In this document: one piece after another, positions 8,593-17,067 of the stretch
How positions within the stretch are numbered: the first letter of the stretch is position 1
Layout: every line of letters begins with the position of its first letter
NCBI RefSeq assembly: GCF_000422285.1
Contig: NZ_AULM01000023.1
Coordinates: forward strand, 1 to 60,564
Direction of reading: 5' to 3'
Length of the DNA stretch: 60,564 bases
Source of the DNA: Desulfatiglans anilini DSM 4660
GTDB lineage: Bacteria > Desulfobacterota > DSM-4660 > Desulfatiglandales > Desulfatiglandaceae
The notes under the pieces: model-generated
What the model was told of the DNA's origin: nothing
Seen by the model: only the letters and a program-made list of their open reading frames with translations
The model's database searches: none
Translations under genes and position numbers: made by a program

Positions 8593-9927
8593 CTAAGGGG
8601 CCCACGACGGCGCCGTCTGTTCACCCGCGCCGGAGGTAAGCCTCTTTTGGTTCTGACCGTTTGCAGTCATCATATATATCTGATAGCGCCCGGTACGGTT
8701 CGAGCTGAACGCCAAATAGCGCCCGTCCGGAGACCAGCAGGGATCCTCGTTGTTTCCCTGGCCGTCCGTCAAACGCATCAGCCGCCTTCCGTCCGGGTCG
8801 ATGGCAAAGATATCGAAATTCCCGTCCTGCATGGACACATAAGCAATACGGTCGAGAGCGGACCACGAGGGTGACGTATTGTATCTGCCTTCAAACGTAA
8901 TCCGCTCCTCCGAGCCGGAGCGGAGGTCCTTCACGTAAATTTGCGGTGATCCCGACCGATTCGATACGAAAGCGATCCGGCTGCCGTCAGGGGAAAAGGT
9001 CGGCGAAACGTCGATGCCCCAGTGGTTCGTAAGCTGCCTGATGTTTTTCCCCTTCGGATCGATCAGATAGATATCCGGACTTCCTTTGCCGCTGCGGGTC
9101 AGGGCGATGCTCCGGCCATCCGGGGCCCACCCGGCCCCGATGTTCAGGCCGGCATCACCCGAGATTCGTCTGACAGCCCCTCCGGGCCACTCTTTGAGAT
9201 AAAGCTTAGGGCCGCCGCCGTCTTTGTAAGAGGTGAAAAGGATATTTCCTCCGTCGGGAGACCACCGCGGAAGAAGCGCGATGCTCTTGTCACGGGTGAT
9301 CTGAACCGGGTTATAGCCGTCGAAGTCGCATACGTAGATTTCCTTGTTCCCGGTCGCCGTTCCGACGAAGGCCAACTTGCTCTGAAATATCCCTTCGTTC
9401 CCGGTAAGGAGTTTGATGATCTCGCCCGCCAAACGGTGAACGAGATACCGGTGGCCGGCAGCCCGGCCCGTCATCCGCTTCCCCAAAATTTGGCGACCGG
9501 AGAAGACATCGTAGAGCTTTACGTCGATCTCGAGTTCGTCCCCCTCAAGACGGTATCCACCTTTGAGAAGAAGCTCTGCACCAATAACGGACCAGTTCTT
9601 GAACTGCGTCACATCCAGGTTCCCGGCATCCCCCGGCGCCTCGAGAAAGGCGCCTTTGTCCATCGGCTCGAAGAATCCGCTCAAATCGAGATCATTGGAC
9701 ATGATGCTGTCCAGTGGATCCGTAAAAACACCCTTTGGCGCCTCACCTCCCAGATTGAGGAAATCGGGAATGGCGATCTTGAATCGCGGCGTGGAAGGCG
9801 CGTTGATATCAATATAAAAACGGGCGGAAGCATCCGCGGAAAAAGGGAACAGCACCACACCCGGAAAAAGCAACACACCGACTGCAACAACCGCCAACAG
9901 CCGGCTCAACGGAAAAACAAAAGACAT
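8593..9927 (-). CDS. tolB: Tol-Pal system beta-propeller protein TolB
   Basis: A 444-aa periplasmic protein with a signal peptide (about 1-34), an N-terminal alpha/beta domain (about 36-170) and a six-bladed beta-propeller (about 180-444). The propeller shows repeated WSPDG and IYL/IYV motifs (for example PRWSPDGGNILFTS and PCWSPDGRYLAFSS). It shuttles between TolA and Pal at the outer membrane. It lies 26 bp after tolA in the tolQRAB cluster. Confidence 0.97.
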   Translation of the reverse strand: MSFVFPLSRLLAVVAVGVLLFPGVVLFPFSADASARFYIDINAPSTPRFKIAIPDFLNLGGEAPKGVFTDPLDSIMSNDLDLSGFFEPMDKGAFLEAPGDAGNLDVTQFKNWSVIGAELLLKGGYRLEGDELEIDVKLYDVFSGRQILGKRMTGRAAGHRYLVHRLAGEIIKLLTGNEGIFQSKLAFVGTATGNKEIYVCDFDGYNPVQITRDKSIALLPRWSPDGGNILFTSYKDGGGPKLYLKEWPGGAVRRISGDAGLNIGAGWAPDGRSIALTRSGKGSPDIYLIDPKGKNIRQLTNHWGIDVSPTFSPDGSRIAFVSNRSGSPQIYVKDLRSGSEERITFEGRYNTSPSWSALDRIAYVSMQDGNFDIFAIDPDGRRLMRLTDGQGNNEDPCWSPDGRYLAFSSNRTGRYQIYMMTANGQNQKRLTSGAGEQTAPSWAP

Positions 9928-9953
9928 CCTGCTAACCCCTTACCGAGCAAAAA

Positions 9954-10943
9954 TTACATCCCCTCGAATTCACTCAGATTAAACGTGATTTCAAACTCCC
10001 CGATGGGCCGATTGAACCCCTCTGGAAACGGCGGCAACGGATCGGAACGCTCGACCGCCTTCAGCACCGATTGATCGAACACTGGGTTTTTCGAAGGCTC
10101 CTTCAACATGACATCCAAAACCGTCCCGTCATTCTTGACCTTCACCAGCACGACCGCCATCAGGTCCTTCCGCTGATCGGGCTCCGTCAGTGCGACGGGG
10201 TAAGACCAGTTGCTCTTGATCCAACTCGTCACCTCCATTTCATAGATGCGCAGGGAAATTCCCTGCACCGGTCCGCCACCGCCAGCAGAACCCCCCTCCC
10301 CGCTTCCGCCCCCGCTGGTCCGCAGGCGCTCCTCCAGACGGGCGACGGCGCTGTCGATCAGGTTTTCATCCCGGGCGGCGGCCTTTTTCGCGTCCCGCCT
10401 CGCACGCTCCGCCGCCTCGCGCTTCGCACGCTCCGCCTCCTCCCTCTGCCTTCTCTCCGCCGCCTGCTTTTCGATCTTGGAAAGCGCCTCGTCGACACGC
10501 TTTGCAAGGCTCGCCTCCGGAGGCTTGTCCGCTTTGACCGGTTTTTCGATCGTCCGCTTGGCGATTGGAACGACCTTTTCCGGTGCCTTTTTCACCGGGG
10601 CGATCTTCTTCACTGCCGGCGGCTGGGGGGGCAGAGGTTTAGGCGCAACCAACGGCTTGGAGGCGGCTGGTTTCGGGGCGGCGGCCTTCGGCAATGCCGC
10701 CGGCTCACCCTTGCCCGCCTTCGGCGCCTTGTCCGGAGAACCGAGCCGGTTCGGCAAATCCACCAGGCTCACCTCGTAAACCGTGCCTTTGATATCGCGC
10801 GTAGGCATCGCACCCGGAACGAGCAGGAGCACTGCAAATGCGCACACATGGAGCAGGGCGGATATCAGCAGCATCGACGGCCAATTCGGCTGCATCGCCC
10901 CCGCAGCCCGCCCGCGCATCACCCAGGACATTCCGGGCCTCAC
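9954..10943 (-). CDS. tolA: TolA/TonB-family energy transducer
   Basis: A 329-aa inner-membrane protein: one N-terminal transmembrane helix (about 24-43), a Pro/Ala/Lys-rich stretch (about 70-140), a charged EAERAKREAAERARR helical region (about 150-205), a Gly-rich linker (about 210-225) and a C-terminal TonB-like domain (about 230-325). The GTG at 10943 overlaps the tolR stop (GTGA), suggesting coupling. The ATGs at codons 5 and 9 are alternative starts. Its position between tolR and tolB makes TolA the best call, although the C-terminus is of TonB type. Confidence 0.9.
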   Translation of the reverse strand: MRPGMSWVMRGRAAGAMQPNWPSMLLISALLHVCAFAVLLLVPGAMPTRDIKGTVYEVSLVDLPNRLGSPDKAPKAGKGEPAALPKAAAPKPAASKPLVAPKPLPPQPPAVKKIAPVKKAPEKVVPIAKRTIEKPVKADKPPEASLAKRVDEALSKIEKQAAERRQREEAERAKREAAERARRDAKKAAARDENLIDSAVARLEERLRTSGGGSGEGGSAGGGGPVQGISLRIYEMEVTSWIKSNWSYPVALTEPDQRKDLMAVVLVKVKNDGTVLDVMLKEPSKNPVFDQSVLKAVERSDPLPPFPEGFNRPIGEFEITFNLSEFEGM

Positions 10944-11344
10944 TCAAGTGGTTCGGTTACCATACCGAGTTTGTCGATCCCCGCCGCCTTGACCCGCGCG
11001 ATGACCTGCATGACAAAGCCGTAGGACACGTCACGGTCGGCGCGGAGGAGCACCTCTTTATCCCGTCGGTTCTCGAAGATCTTGCTGATCTTGGTTTCCA
11101 GACCTTCCATCGGCATCTCGTGGTCTTCGAAAAGGATCTTCTGGTCTTTCTGAATGGTGATGATCAGCGGATCCTCCTTCGTCTTGATGGGGCGGGCATC
11201 GGTCTTCGGCAGATTGACATCGACCCCCTGCATGAGCATGGGTGTCGTAACCATGAAAATGATCAAGAGCACCAGCATGACGTCCACCAGGGGGGTGACA
11301 TTGATCTCCGACATGAACTTTTTTTGATCGCCGATGTGTCCCAT
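10940..11344 (-). CDS. tolR: Tol-Pal system protein TolR (ExbD family)
   Basis: A 134-aa inner-membrane protein with one transmembrane helix (about 20-38) preceded by [16 protein letters not shown]; the membrane Asp of VDVMLVLL is the proton-path residue of ExbD/TolR. A periplasmic domain follows. The ATG at 11344 follows a GAGGGTGGG ribosome site and lies just after the tolQ stop; longer in-frame extensions run back into tolQ and are not supported. Confidence 0.95.
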   Translation of the reverse strand: MGHIGDQKKFMSEINVTPLVDVMLVLLIIFMVTTPMLMQGVDVNLPKTDARPIKTKEDPLIITIQKDQKILFEDHEMPMEGLETKISKIFENRRDKEVLLRADRDVSYGFVMQVIARVKAAGIDKLGMVTEPLE

Positions 11345-11352
11345 CCCACCCT

Positions 11353-12147
11353 CTATCGCACCGGCCGCCCGATGGTCTGGCGCTTGAGCAGCTGCCTTTC
11401 GACCATGCTCAGAAAATCGGCGGTAAAGATATCCATATCCACCCTCAACGCTGAAACCCGGCGGTTGAAGGCATTGAAGGCCACGACCGCAGGAATCGCA
11501 GCGGCCAGTCCTGCCGCTGTCGCCACCAGCGCCTCGGAGATCCCGGGCGCAACAACGGCGAGATTGGCTGCCCCTTTCAGACCGATGGAGTGGAATGACT
11601 CCATGATACCCCAAACCGTTCCGAAAAGTCCCACAAAAGGCGCCGCATTTCCTGTCGTCGCCAGAAAACCGAGGGAATCCTCGAATCGGTTCACCTGCTC
11701 GATCACCTCTTTTTCCAGGGCCCGATTCAGGTTGTCCATCATGGTTTGCTTGGACCAGACAAGAGATCCGGAATCAGCGACGTGCCCCTCTTCAGCGGCC
11801 AGTGAGAGTTCGATCTTTTTCAGCCGGTTGAATTCCGCATATCCGGATCTGAACAGGCGTGCCACCGGACTGAAGCCGTAGCTCTCGGCCGCCATGAATA
11901 TCTTTTTGAGCTCCAGGCCCTCCTTGAACAGGTCCAGAAAACTTTCCGTTTCCTTGCGGGCCTTGCGCAGAAGGCGTGCCTTTATCAGGATGATGGCCCA
12001 TGAAACAACCGAGAAGACCAGCAAAATCAGCAACACCAGCTTGACCATCAGACCGGCGCTGAGCACCATATGAAGGATATCCCCCCCAGGGGCACCCGCC
12101 GCGAAAACGACGGCGGGCCCTTGGGCAACGAGCGGAACCTGGATCAT
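11353..12147 (-). CDS. tolQ: Tol-Pal system proton channel TolQ (ExbB family)
   Basis: A 264-aa MotA/TolQ/ExbB-family protein. The first transmembrane helix is near residues 32-54, and the conserved paired helices lie near 160-185 (NAAPFVGLFGTVWGIM) and 195-222 (ISEALVATAAGLAAAIPAV). With TolR it forms the proton-driven motor that energises TolA. It is the first gene of the tolQ-R-A-B-pal-cpoB cluster, and the ATG is preceded by GGGGAG. Confidence 0.96.
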   Translation of the reverse strand: MIQVPLVAQGPAVVFAAGAPGGDILHMVLSAGLMVKLVLLILLVFSVVSWAIILIKARLLRKARKETESFLDLFKEGLELKKIFMAAESYGFSPVARLFRSGYAEFNRLKKIELSLAAEEGHVADSGSLVWSKQTMMDNLNRALEKEVIEQVNRFEDSLGFLATTGNAAPFVGLFGTVWGIMESFHSIGLKGAANLAVVAPGISEALVATAAGLAAAIPAVVAFNAFNRRVSALRVDMDIFTADFLSMVERQLLKRQTIGRPVR

Positions 12148-12294
12148 TTTCTCTCCCCGGCCGAACTCCGGCCAAACGTTCCCGGCAGGCGGTTCTTTTC
12201 AGCCTGCCGACCAAACCTCTTCGAAACACCCTGCGGAGTTGGAGACCCGCTCTCCGCTGCACCCGCATCAGGATACACGAAAGCCTCCCGTACA

Positions 12295-12312
12295 TGAACG
12301 TTTCCATGTTCA
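12295..12312. promoter_or_regulatory. Small palindrome upstream of tolQ
   Basis: Inverted repeat TGAAC(12295-12299)/GTTCA(12308-12312) with an 8-base spacer, about 150 bp upstream of tolQ and just downstream of the putative promoter. It could be an operator. No regulator is identified and the arms are short. Confidence 0.25.
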
Positions 12313-12344
12313 CACTGGAGGAGGCTCTAAACACATAACCCTAT

Positions 12345-12373
12345 ATGTTATTTTTCTATATCTAAAGATACAA
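12345..12373 (-). promoter_or_regulatory. Candidate sigma70 promoter for the tol operon
   Basis: On the minus strand, TTGTAT (12368-12373) is followed 17 bases later by TAACAT (12345-12350), inside a strikingly AT-rich patch in an otherwise GC-rich region. The -35 match is weak and the -10 match moderate. It lies about 200 bp upstream of tolQ and is the only promoter-like sequence seen there. Confidence 0.35.
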
Positions 12374-12410
12374 GAAAAATCTCCCGTACCGAAAAAGATC
12401 CTTATCCAAA

Positions 12411-12614
12411 TCCCATCCGGAAATGATTTCCCGGTAGAACCCAGTTTCCCATCCGGAAATGAGGATTTTTATTTACACGCTTCGCGGCGGGTCCCGGTTT
12501 GGCCAACATCAATAAAATTAGGCGTTTGCGCGAAGGCGATCTGCGGGTCGCCGCACAAGCAAACGTCCAGATTGACACCGAGATGGGCCAAAAAGACCAT
12601 TTCCGGATGGAAAC
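12411..12614 (+). repeat. Dispersed structured repeat, copy B (internal 22-bp deletion)
   Basis: Copy of the repeat family in forward orientation (iteron end at 12411). The segment from the second half of the first hairpin to the first half of the second is missing: 22 bases lost between two CGCT-like microhomologies, leaving ACACGCTTCGCGG. The central palindrome reads GCGATCTGCGGGTCGC, with two changes that become G-U wobbles in the forward-strand RNA. The closing iteron ends at 12614, one base before the stop codon of mobB. Confidence 0.88.
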
Positions 12615-12615
12615 T

Positions 12616-13137
12616 CTATTTGCGTGGGGTAAGTTCGAAAAAGGCCGCCAGGAACTGCGCCACACCACCCGCATCCTCCAGGCCGAAGCGCGGCACGCCC
12701 AGGTCCAGCGGCAGATCGCTCACCAGAGCGATCAGGTGGCGGTCGTTCGCACAAAGCGGTTTGAACCCCGCAGAAAGAGGCCGAAACACCTCGATCTTCT
12801 TCTCAGCCTCGTGCTTGTAACCCTCGGCCAGAACGAGGTCGACATTTCTGAAGAAAGGGAGCAATTCATCCAGGGTGTAATCATGGTCCACATCCTGCAC
12901 CATCCCGATCCGCACCGGGGAGGATACGAGCGTCGCCGCGGCGCCCGCCTGTTTGTGGCGCCAGCTGTCCTTTCCGGCGCGGTCCATCTCGAATCCGCTC
13001 TTGTGGTGTTTGACGGTCCCAACACGCAGACCGGACTTCACCAGGACCGGTATCAGCTTTTCGATGAAGGTCGTCTTTCCGGTATCCGACCAGCCGACAA
13101 ATGCAACCACCGGCGGCGCCGCGATCGTTTCGGGCAT
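12616..13137 (-). CDS. mobB: Molybdopterin-guanine dinucleotide biosynthesis adaptor MobB
   Basis: A 173-aa P-loop GTPase-like protein. Walker A appears as GWSDTGKTT near residues 15-23, followed by the MobB hallmarks KHHKSGFEMDRAGKDSWRH and LVLAEGYKHE. It assists the MobA step (guanylylation of molybdopterin); no mobA is visible here. It is the last gene of the Moco operon, 84 bp after moaA. Repeat copy B begins one base beyond its stop codon, so its last residues may have been shaped by that junction. Confidence 0.93.
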   Translation of the reverse strand: MPETIAAPPVVAFVGWSDTGKTTFIEKLIPVLVKSGLRVGTVKHHKSGFEMDRAGKDSWRHKQAGAAATLVSSPVRIGMVQDVDHDYTLDELLPFFRNVDLVLAEGYKHEAEKKIEVFRPLSAGFKPLCANDRHLIALVSDLPLDLGVPRFGLEDAGGVAQFLAAFFELTPRK

Positions 13138-13221
13138 CGTCGTATCAACACTCCTTTCGAACAGGGTGCGGCCCTCGGGATGGCTGTGCGGATTTCGAGG
13201 GCAGGATTACGCTGGGGTTGA

Positions 13222-14220
13222 TTATCCGCCGATTCGGGACATCTGACGCAGGCAGGCCTCAGGACGCACCCGCTGCAGCCCGTGCCCTTTGGGCTTGTTT
13301 TTGATCGCCAGCCTGATGAGGTCGAGGAGTTCCTCGTCCGAGCCGCCCTGCCGCAACGGGGCCTTGAGGGACACCTCGGCGTCGGAGAAAAGGCAGGTCC
13401 TCAGCTGTCCGTCCGCGGTGAGGCGCAGGCGGTTGCAGCGCTCGCAGAAGTGGTCGCTCAGGGCGCTGATTAAACCGATTTGACCGGCCCCTTCGACCAC
13501 CCGGTAACACCGCGCAGGGCCGTCGAGCATCCCGGCCTCCAGCGGCTCCAGCCGGCCGAACTGCGAAATGGTCTCGTAAATCTCCTTCGACGAGACGAAC
13601 TGGGCCGGATCCCAGCTGTTGGCAGCACCAACCGGCATGTACTCGATGAAGCGGATCTGATAGGGACGCTCCTTGGCCAGCCGAAAAAAATCCCCGATCT
13701 CGTCATCGTTCACACCCCGCATCATCACCACGTTGATCTTGATCGGATCGAACCCAAGGCTCTCGGCCAGATGAATCCCGGCGACAACGTCTTCGAACCG
13801 GTCCCGCCGTGTGATCCGCGCGAAACGCTCCGGCTTGAGGGAGTCGAGGCTGATGTTGAGTCGGCTGACGCCGCTCTTCTTGAGTTGCGCGGCGAATTCC
13901 TTCAGGAGCACCCCATTGGTCGTCAGGGTCACCTCTTCCAGCCCAGGCATTTGGTGAAGCCTGCCCAGCAGGTCCACGGAATCCTTCCGGACCAGCGGTT
14001 CGCCGCCGGTGATGCGGACTTTCCGGATCCCGCCCTGGACGAAGACCCCGATCAACCGGAGCATTTCTTCGTAAGAAAGGATCTCGTCGTGCGGCATCAC
14101 CGGAACACCGCCCTCGGGCATGCAGTAGCAGCAGCGCAGATTGCACCGGTCCGTTATCGAAACACGCAGATAGTTGATCGTACGAGCGGTCGGAATAGAG
14201 ACTAGTTGACTGGACATCAT
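13222..14220 (-). CDS. moaA: GTP 3',8-cyclase MoaA (radical SAM)
   Basis: First enzyme of molybdenum cofactor synthesis (332 aa); it converts GTP to the 3',8-cyclo intermediate. The N-terminal radical-SAM cluster motif is C26xxxC30xxC33 (DRCNLRCCYC), followed by the SAM motif TGGEP. The C-terminal second cluster is CERCNRLRLTADGQLRTC, and the protein ends in the conserved Gly-Gly (RIGG) needed for activity. All key residues are present. The start lies at paired ATGs (14220/14217) after GAGGGTAT. Confidence 0.97.
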   Translation of the reverse strand: MMSSQLVSIPTARTINYLRVSITDRCNLRCCYCMPEGGVPVMPHDEILSYEEMLRLIGVFVQGGIRKVRITGGEPLVRKDSVDLLGRLHQMPGLEEVTLTTNGVLLKEFAAQLKKSGVSRLNISLDSLKPERFARITRRDRFEDVVAGIHLAESLGFDPIKINVVMMRGVNDDEIGDFFRLAKERPYQIRFIEYMPVGAANSWDPAQFVSSKEIYETISQFGRLEPLEAGMLDGPARCYRVVEGAGQIGLISALSDHFCERCNRLRLTADGQLRTCLFSDAEVSLKAPLRQGGSDEELLDLIRLAIKNKPKGHGLQRVRPEACLRQMSRIGG

Positions 14221-14231
14221 ATACCCTCGGT

Positions 14232-14666
14232 CTATTTCTTCAATTCATCCCATTTGTAGTCGATCACTTCGAGCAGAACGTTGTTCATCTTTTTGGGATG
14301 AACGAAGGCGAATTCGCAGTCCCGGAAAGGCCTTGCCACCTCCCCGTCCGGGGTGGGAATGAAGGGGTAATCCTTCGATTGAAGCTCCTCGACGGCCTTG
14401 CGGGTGTCGTCCACGTTCAGGCTCACAAGCATCACCCCCTCGCCGTGCTTGTCGATCCACTTGGCCACCGGGCCATCCGGCGTCGTCGACTCCATCAACT
14501 CGAAACCCACTTCGCCGACCCAATACCGCGCCACGCGGATCTTCTCCGGCTCATCGACGTAGGCATCGTCCGGTCCGCTCTTGCCGAGAACCGGCTCCCA
14601 AACCTTTTTAGCCGCGTCCAGATCCCGGACGGCGATACAAATATGATCCAGCTTGTTGACCTTCAT
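14232..14666 (-). CDS. VOC-family protein resembling methylmalonyl-CoA epimerase, metal site incomplete
   Basis: A 144-aa glyoxalase/VOC-fold protein. The N-terminal KLDHICIAVRDLDAAKKVW and central GFELMESTTPDGPVAKWIDK resemble methylmalonyl-CoA epimerase. Where epimerases have a metal-binding His in G-x-H-H-I, this protein has GVMLVSLNV, so a ligand is missing; the C-terminal Glu in NNVLLEVIDY is kept. It may therefore act on another substrate or bind metal differently. It sits inside the Moco operon (11 bp before moaA), which is unexpected. Start chosen at the second of two ATGs because GGAGG is better spaced to it. Confidence 0.75.
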   Translation of the reverse strand: MKVNKLDHICIAVRDLDAAKKVWEPVLGKSGPDDAYVDEPEKIRVARYWVGEVGFELMESTTPDGPVAKWIDKHGEGVMLVSLNVDDTRKAVEELQSKDYPFIPTPDGEVARPFRDCEFAFVHPKKMNNVLLEVIDYKWDELKK

Positions 14667-14733
14667 CATCTCCTCCTGACCGGGGACGTTCAAAACCGAG
14701 CGCCCAGTCCGCATATGGCGCGAAGCTCCCCCC

Positions 14734-15114
14734 TCAGCTCGGCGCCTGGCCCCTGAACAGCTTCGAAAACATCCGGTTTTCTTCGGCGATGCACTGCTCT
14801 TTCAGGACCCGGTACTTTTCCAAGAGTTCCCGTCCGGCATCGGTCAGATGCGTCCCTTCTTTGCGGTCGGTGTGCACGATGCGCCGCCCCAGCGTCTTTT
14901 CGGTCGCCTTGATCTTGCCCCAGACCGCCTTGTAGGACATCTTCATGAGCTTGGCCGTCTGGTTGATGGACCCGGTCTTGTCGATCGTTTCGAGGATTTC
15001 TCTCCGGCCTTCGCCCATGATGATACGATCGTTTTCATCGACGATCCAAAGCCGCGTCTTCAAGCGCAGGGCTTCGGCGCCCTTGCTGTCCGGCTGTGCT
15101 TTACGTTCCTCCAC
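14734..15114 (-). CDS. ModE-like winged-helix regulator (DNA-binding domain only)
   Basis: A 126-aa protein matching the N-terminal LysR-like winged helix of ModE: GRREILETIDKTGSINQTAKLMKMSYKAVW is seen around residues 35-65, followed by the wing LTDAGRELLEKY. The C-terminal molybdate-binding (Mop/TOBE) domains of full ModE are absent, so molybdate sensing would need another component. The GTG at 15114 follows AGGAGGT at ideal spacing and begins one base after the moeA-PBP stop; upstream in-frame sequence is an artefact of overlap. It probably regulates this operon through the dyad at 18404-18428. Confidence 0.88.
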   Translation of the reverse strand: MEERKAQPDSKGAEALRLKTRLWIVDENDRIIMGEGRREILETIDKTGSINQTAKLMKMSYKAVWGKIKATEKTLGRRIVHTDRKEGTHLTDAGRELLEKYRVLKEQCIAEENRMFSKLFRGQAPS

Positions 15115-15115
15115 C

Positions 15116-17050
15116 TCAACCCACCTCCTGCCAGAGTTCACCGCTTCGAGAGGGGTCGTAGCCCCCCATCGCCGTGACACGCCGTCGAAAATCCCCGGAC
15201 CGCATCGTTTCGAGCGCCATCCGGACCGCCTCGGACTCGAGCGCCTCGCGCAGCACCACGACATCGTACTGCTCCCGCACAACGGGGATAAAATCGAGGT
15301 CCAGCGCCTTGGCGGCGGCGAAGATCCCCATCCCGCAATCCGCCACCCCGCTCACGACATCCACGGCCACTGCCGTGTGCGTGAATTCCTCCTGATCATA
15401 CCCCCTGACGCCGGCAGAATCAATACCGGCCGATTGGAGGCTGTAATCGAGGAGAACCCGCGTTCCCGAACCGGCCTGCCGATTGACGAACAGGACGTCC
15501 GGCCGCGTCAAATCCTGAAGGCCCTCGATCCCCTTGGGGTTGCCCTTGGCGACCATCAGTCCCTGATCCCTCAAGGCGAGGTGAAAGACGCTCACCGGCA
15601 CTTCCTTCAAGTAGCGCTCGATGTAGGGCAAATTGTACCGGCCGGATTCCACATCCAGGAGATGCGAACCGGCCATGTGGCACGACCCCTTCTTGAGGGC
15701 CAGCAACCCCCCCACACTTCCCACATTCCCCGAAACGATCCGGGCCGGGAGGCCCAGCCGGCGGAGTTCGTCGGCCAGGATGTCGATGGTCATGTCGTGG
15801 CTTCCGATCATCACCACCGTCCGGCTCAACTCTTCACGGTCCACGAGGAGCATCGCCTCCACCGTCTCCTTACGGGAGATCCCCTCCGTCAGAAGAGGCA
15901 CCCTGATCAGGCCCTCGGCCCGGGTCAGACTCGTGATGGACCCGGCCGCCCTCGGCAGCGGCACGGCGACATAACGGCCGCCTACCTGGCCGATATTGAC
16001 GCGGAGAAACTCCTCGACCCCCGGTTTCGAAGGGATATCTCTCACCGGCGTAACCGCCACGGTCTGCCCCGCCGGCAAGCGACGCCCCTGCAGACGGTAG
16101 AGGAGCGGTTTGACGAAATGCTCGAAGGAAAGGACGGACGAGACGGCGTACCCGGGGTTTCCTACAACGGGTCTGCCGCCGACATCGGCCAGGATCGTCG
16201 GCTTCCCCGGCATCATCGCCACGCCGTGGACCAGGATCTCGCCCATCGAACCGATGGCGTGCGCGGTGAAGTCCTTGCTGCCGGCGGAGGATCCTGCATT
16301 GACTATCACCACTTGGGGGTTCAGATCAAGGGCCATCTGGAGCGCCTGACGGACGCGGTCCTCCTGATCCGGCGCCACCGGACAGATCACGGCCTCGCCG
16401 CCGCACTCCTCGACCAGAGCCGAGAGAAGATGCGCGTTGGACTCCACGATCTGCGTGCCCTCTGGCGCATCGATCCTCCGGGCCTCCTCGAAAGGAACGA
16501 TCTCGGTGCCTGTCGGGATGATCGCGACCAGCGGGCGGCGCCGGACCAGCAGTTCGAAGACCCCGGCGCTGATCAGCGCACCGATGTCACAGGGCCGGAT
16601 ACGGTGATCCTGCGTAAAGAGCAACTGGCTGGCGACGACGTCCTCGCCCACCTTGCGCACGTTCTGCCACGGGTAGGCGGAGGCCCTGATCTCGATCCGG
16701 TCCGCGTCCAGGGTGTGGATCTTTTCGATCATGATGACGGCGTTGAACCCCGCCGGCATGGGCTGGCCCGTGTTGATCCAGACGGCCTCCTTTCCGATCT
16801 CGAGCCGGCGCGGCCGCGTTTCGGTCGCCCCGTAAGTATCCGCGGCACGGACCGCCGCCCCGTCCATGGCCGCCGAGTGGTAAGTCGGCACGGACCAGCG
16901 GGCGAAGACCGGCTCGGCGGTGATCCTTCCCAGAGCCTCGCTCACCTCGACTCGCTCGGCCTCCGTTCGCCTGCCGCGGCCGAAACGCTCGAGAAAGAGG
17001 CCTTGCGCCTCTTCGATGGTCTTCATGTCCAGATAGACGTTTCTCTTCAA
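15116..17050 (-). CDS. Fused MoeA molybdotransferase / periplasmic-binding-like protein
   Basis: A 644-aa fusion. Residues about 1-400 are MoeA-like (molybdate insertion into adenylylated molybdopterin), with WSVPTYHSAAMDGAAV, the MoCF motif NAGSSAGSKDFT and GKPTILADVGGRPVVGNPGY. Residues about 420-640 form a PBP-like (LysR substrate-binding type) domain with SHDMTIDILAD and VNRQAGSGTRVLLDY, thought to bind molybdate or tungstate. The TTG at 17050 is chosen because AAGGAG is eight bases upstream and the protein then begins LKRNVYLDMKT, as in relatives; a GTG at 17071 overlapping the previous stop is the alternative. Such fusions are known in archaea and deltaproteobacteria. Confidence 0.92.
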   Translation of the reverse strand: MKRNVYLDMKTIEEAQGLFLERFGRGRRTEAERVEVSEALGRITAEPVFARWSVPTYHSAAMDGAAVRAADTYGATETRPRRLEIGKEAVWINTGQPMPAGFNAVIMIEKIHTLDADRIEIRASAYPWQNVRKVGEDVVASQLLFTQDHRIRPCDIGALISAGVFELLVRRRPLVAIIPTGTEIVPFEEARRIDAPEGTQIVESNAHLLSALVEECGGEAVICPVAPDQEDRVRQALQMALDLNPQVVIVNAGSSAGSKDFTAHAIGSMGEILVHGVAMMPGKPTILADVGGRPVVGNPGYAVSSVLSFEHFVKPLLYRLQGRRLPAGQTVAVTPVRDIPSKPGVEEFLRVNIGQVGGRYVAVPLPRAAGSITSLTRAEGLIRVPLLTEGISRKETVEAMLLVDREELSRTVVMIGSHDMTIDILADELRRLGLPARIVSGNVGSVGGLLALKKGSCHMAGSHLLDVESGRYNLPYIERYLKEVPVSVFHLALRDQGLMVAKGNPKGIEGLQDLTRPDVLFVNRQAGSGTRVLLDYSLQSAGIDSAGVRGYDQEEFTHTAVAVDVVSGVADCGMGIFAAAKALDLDFIPVVREQYDVVVLREALESEAVRMALETMRSGDFRRRVTAMGGYDPSRSGELWQEVG

Positions 17051-17067
17051 GCCCCGATCTCCTTCCG

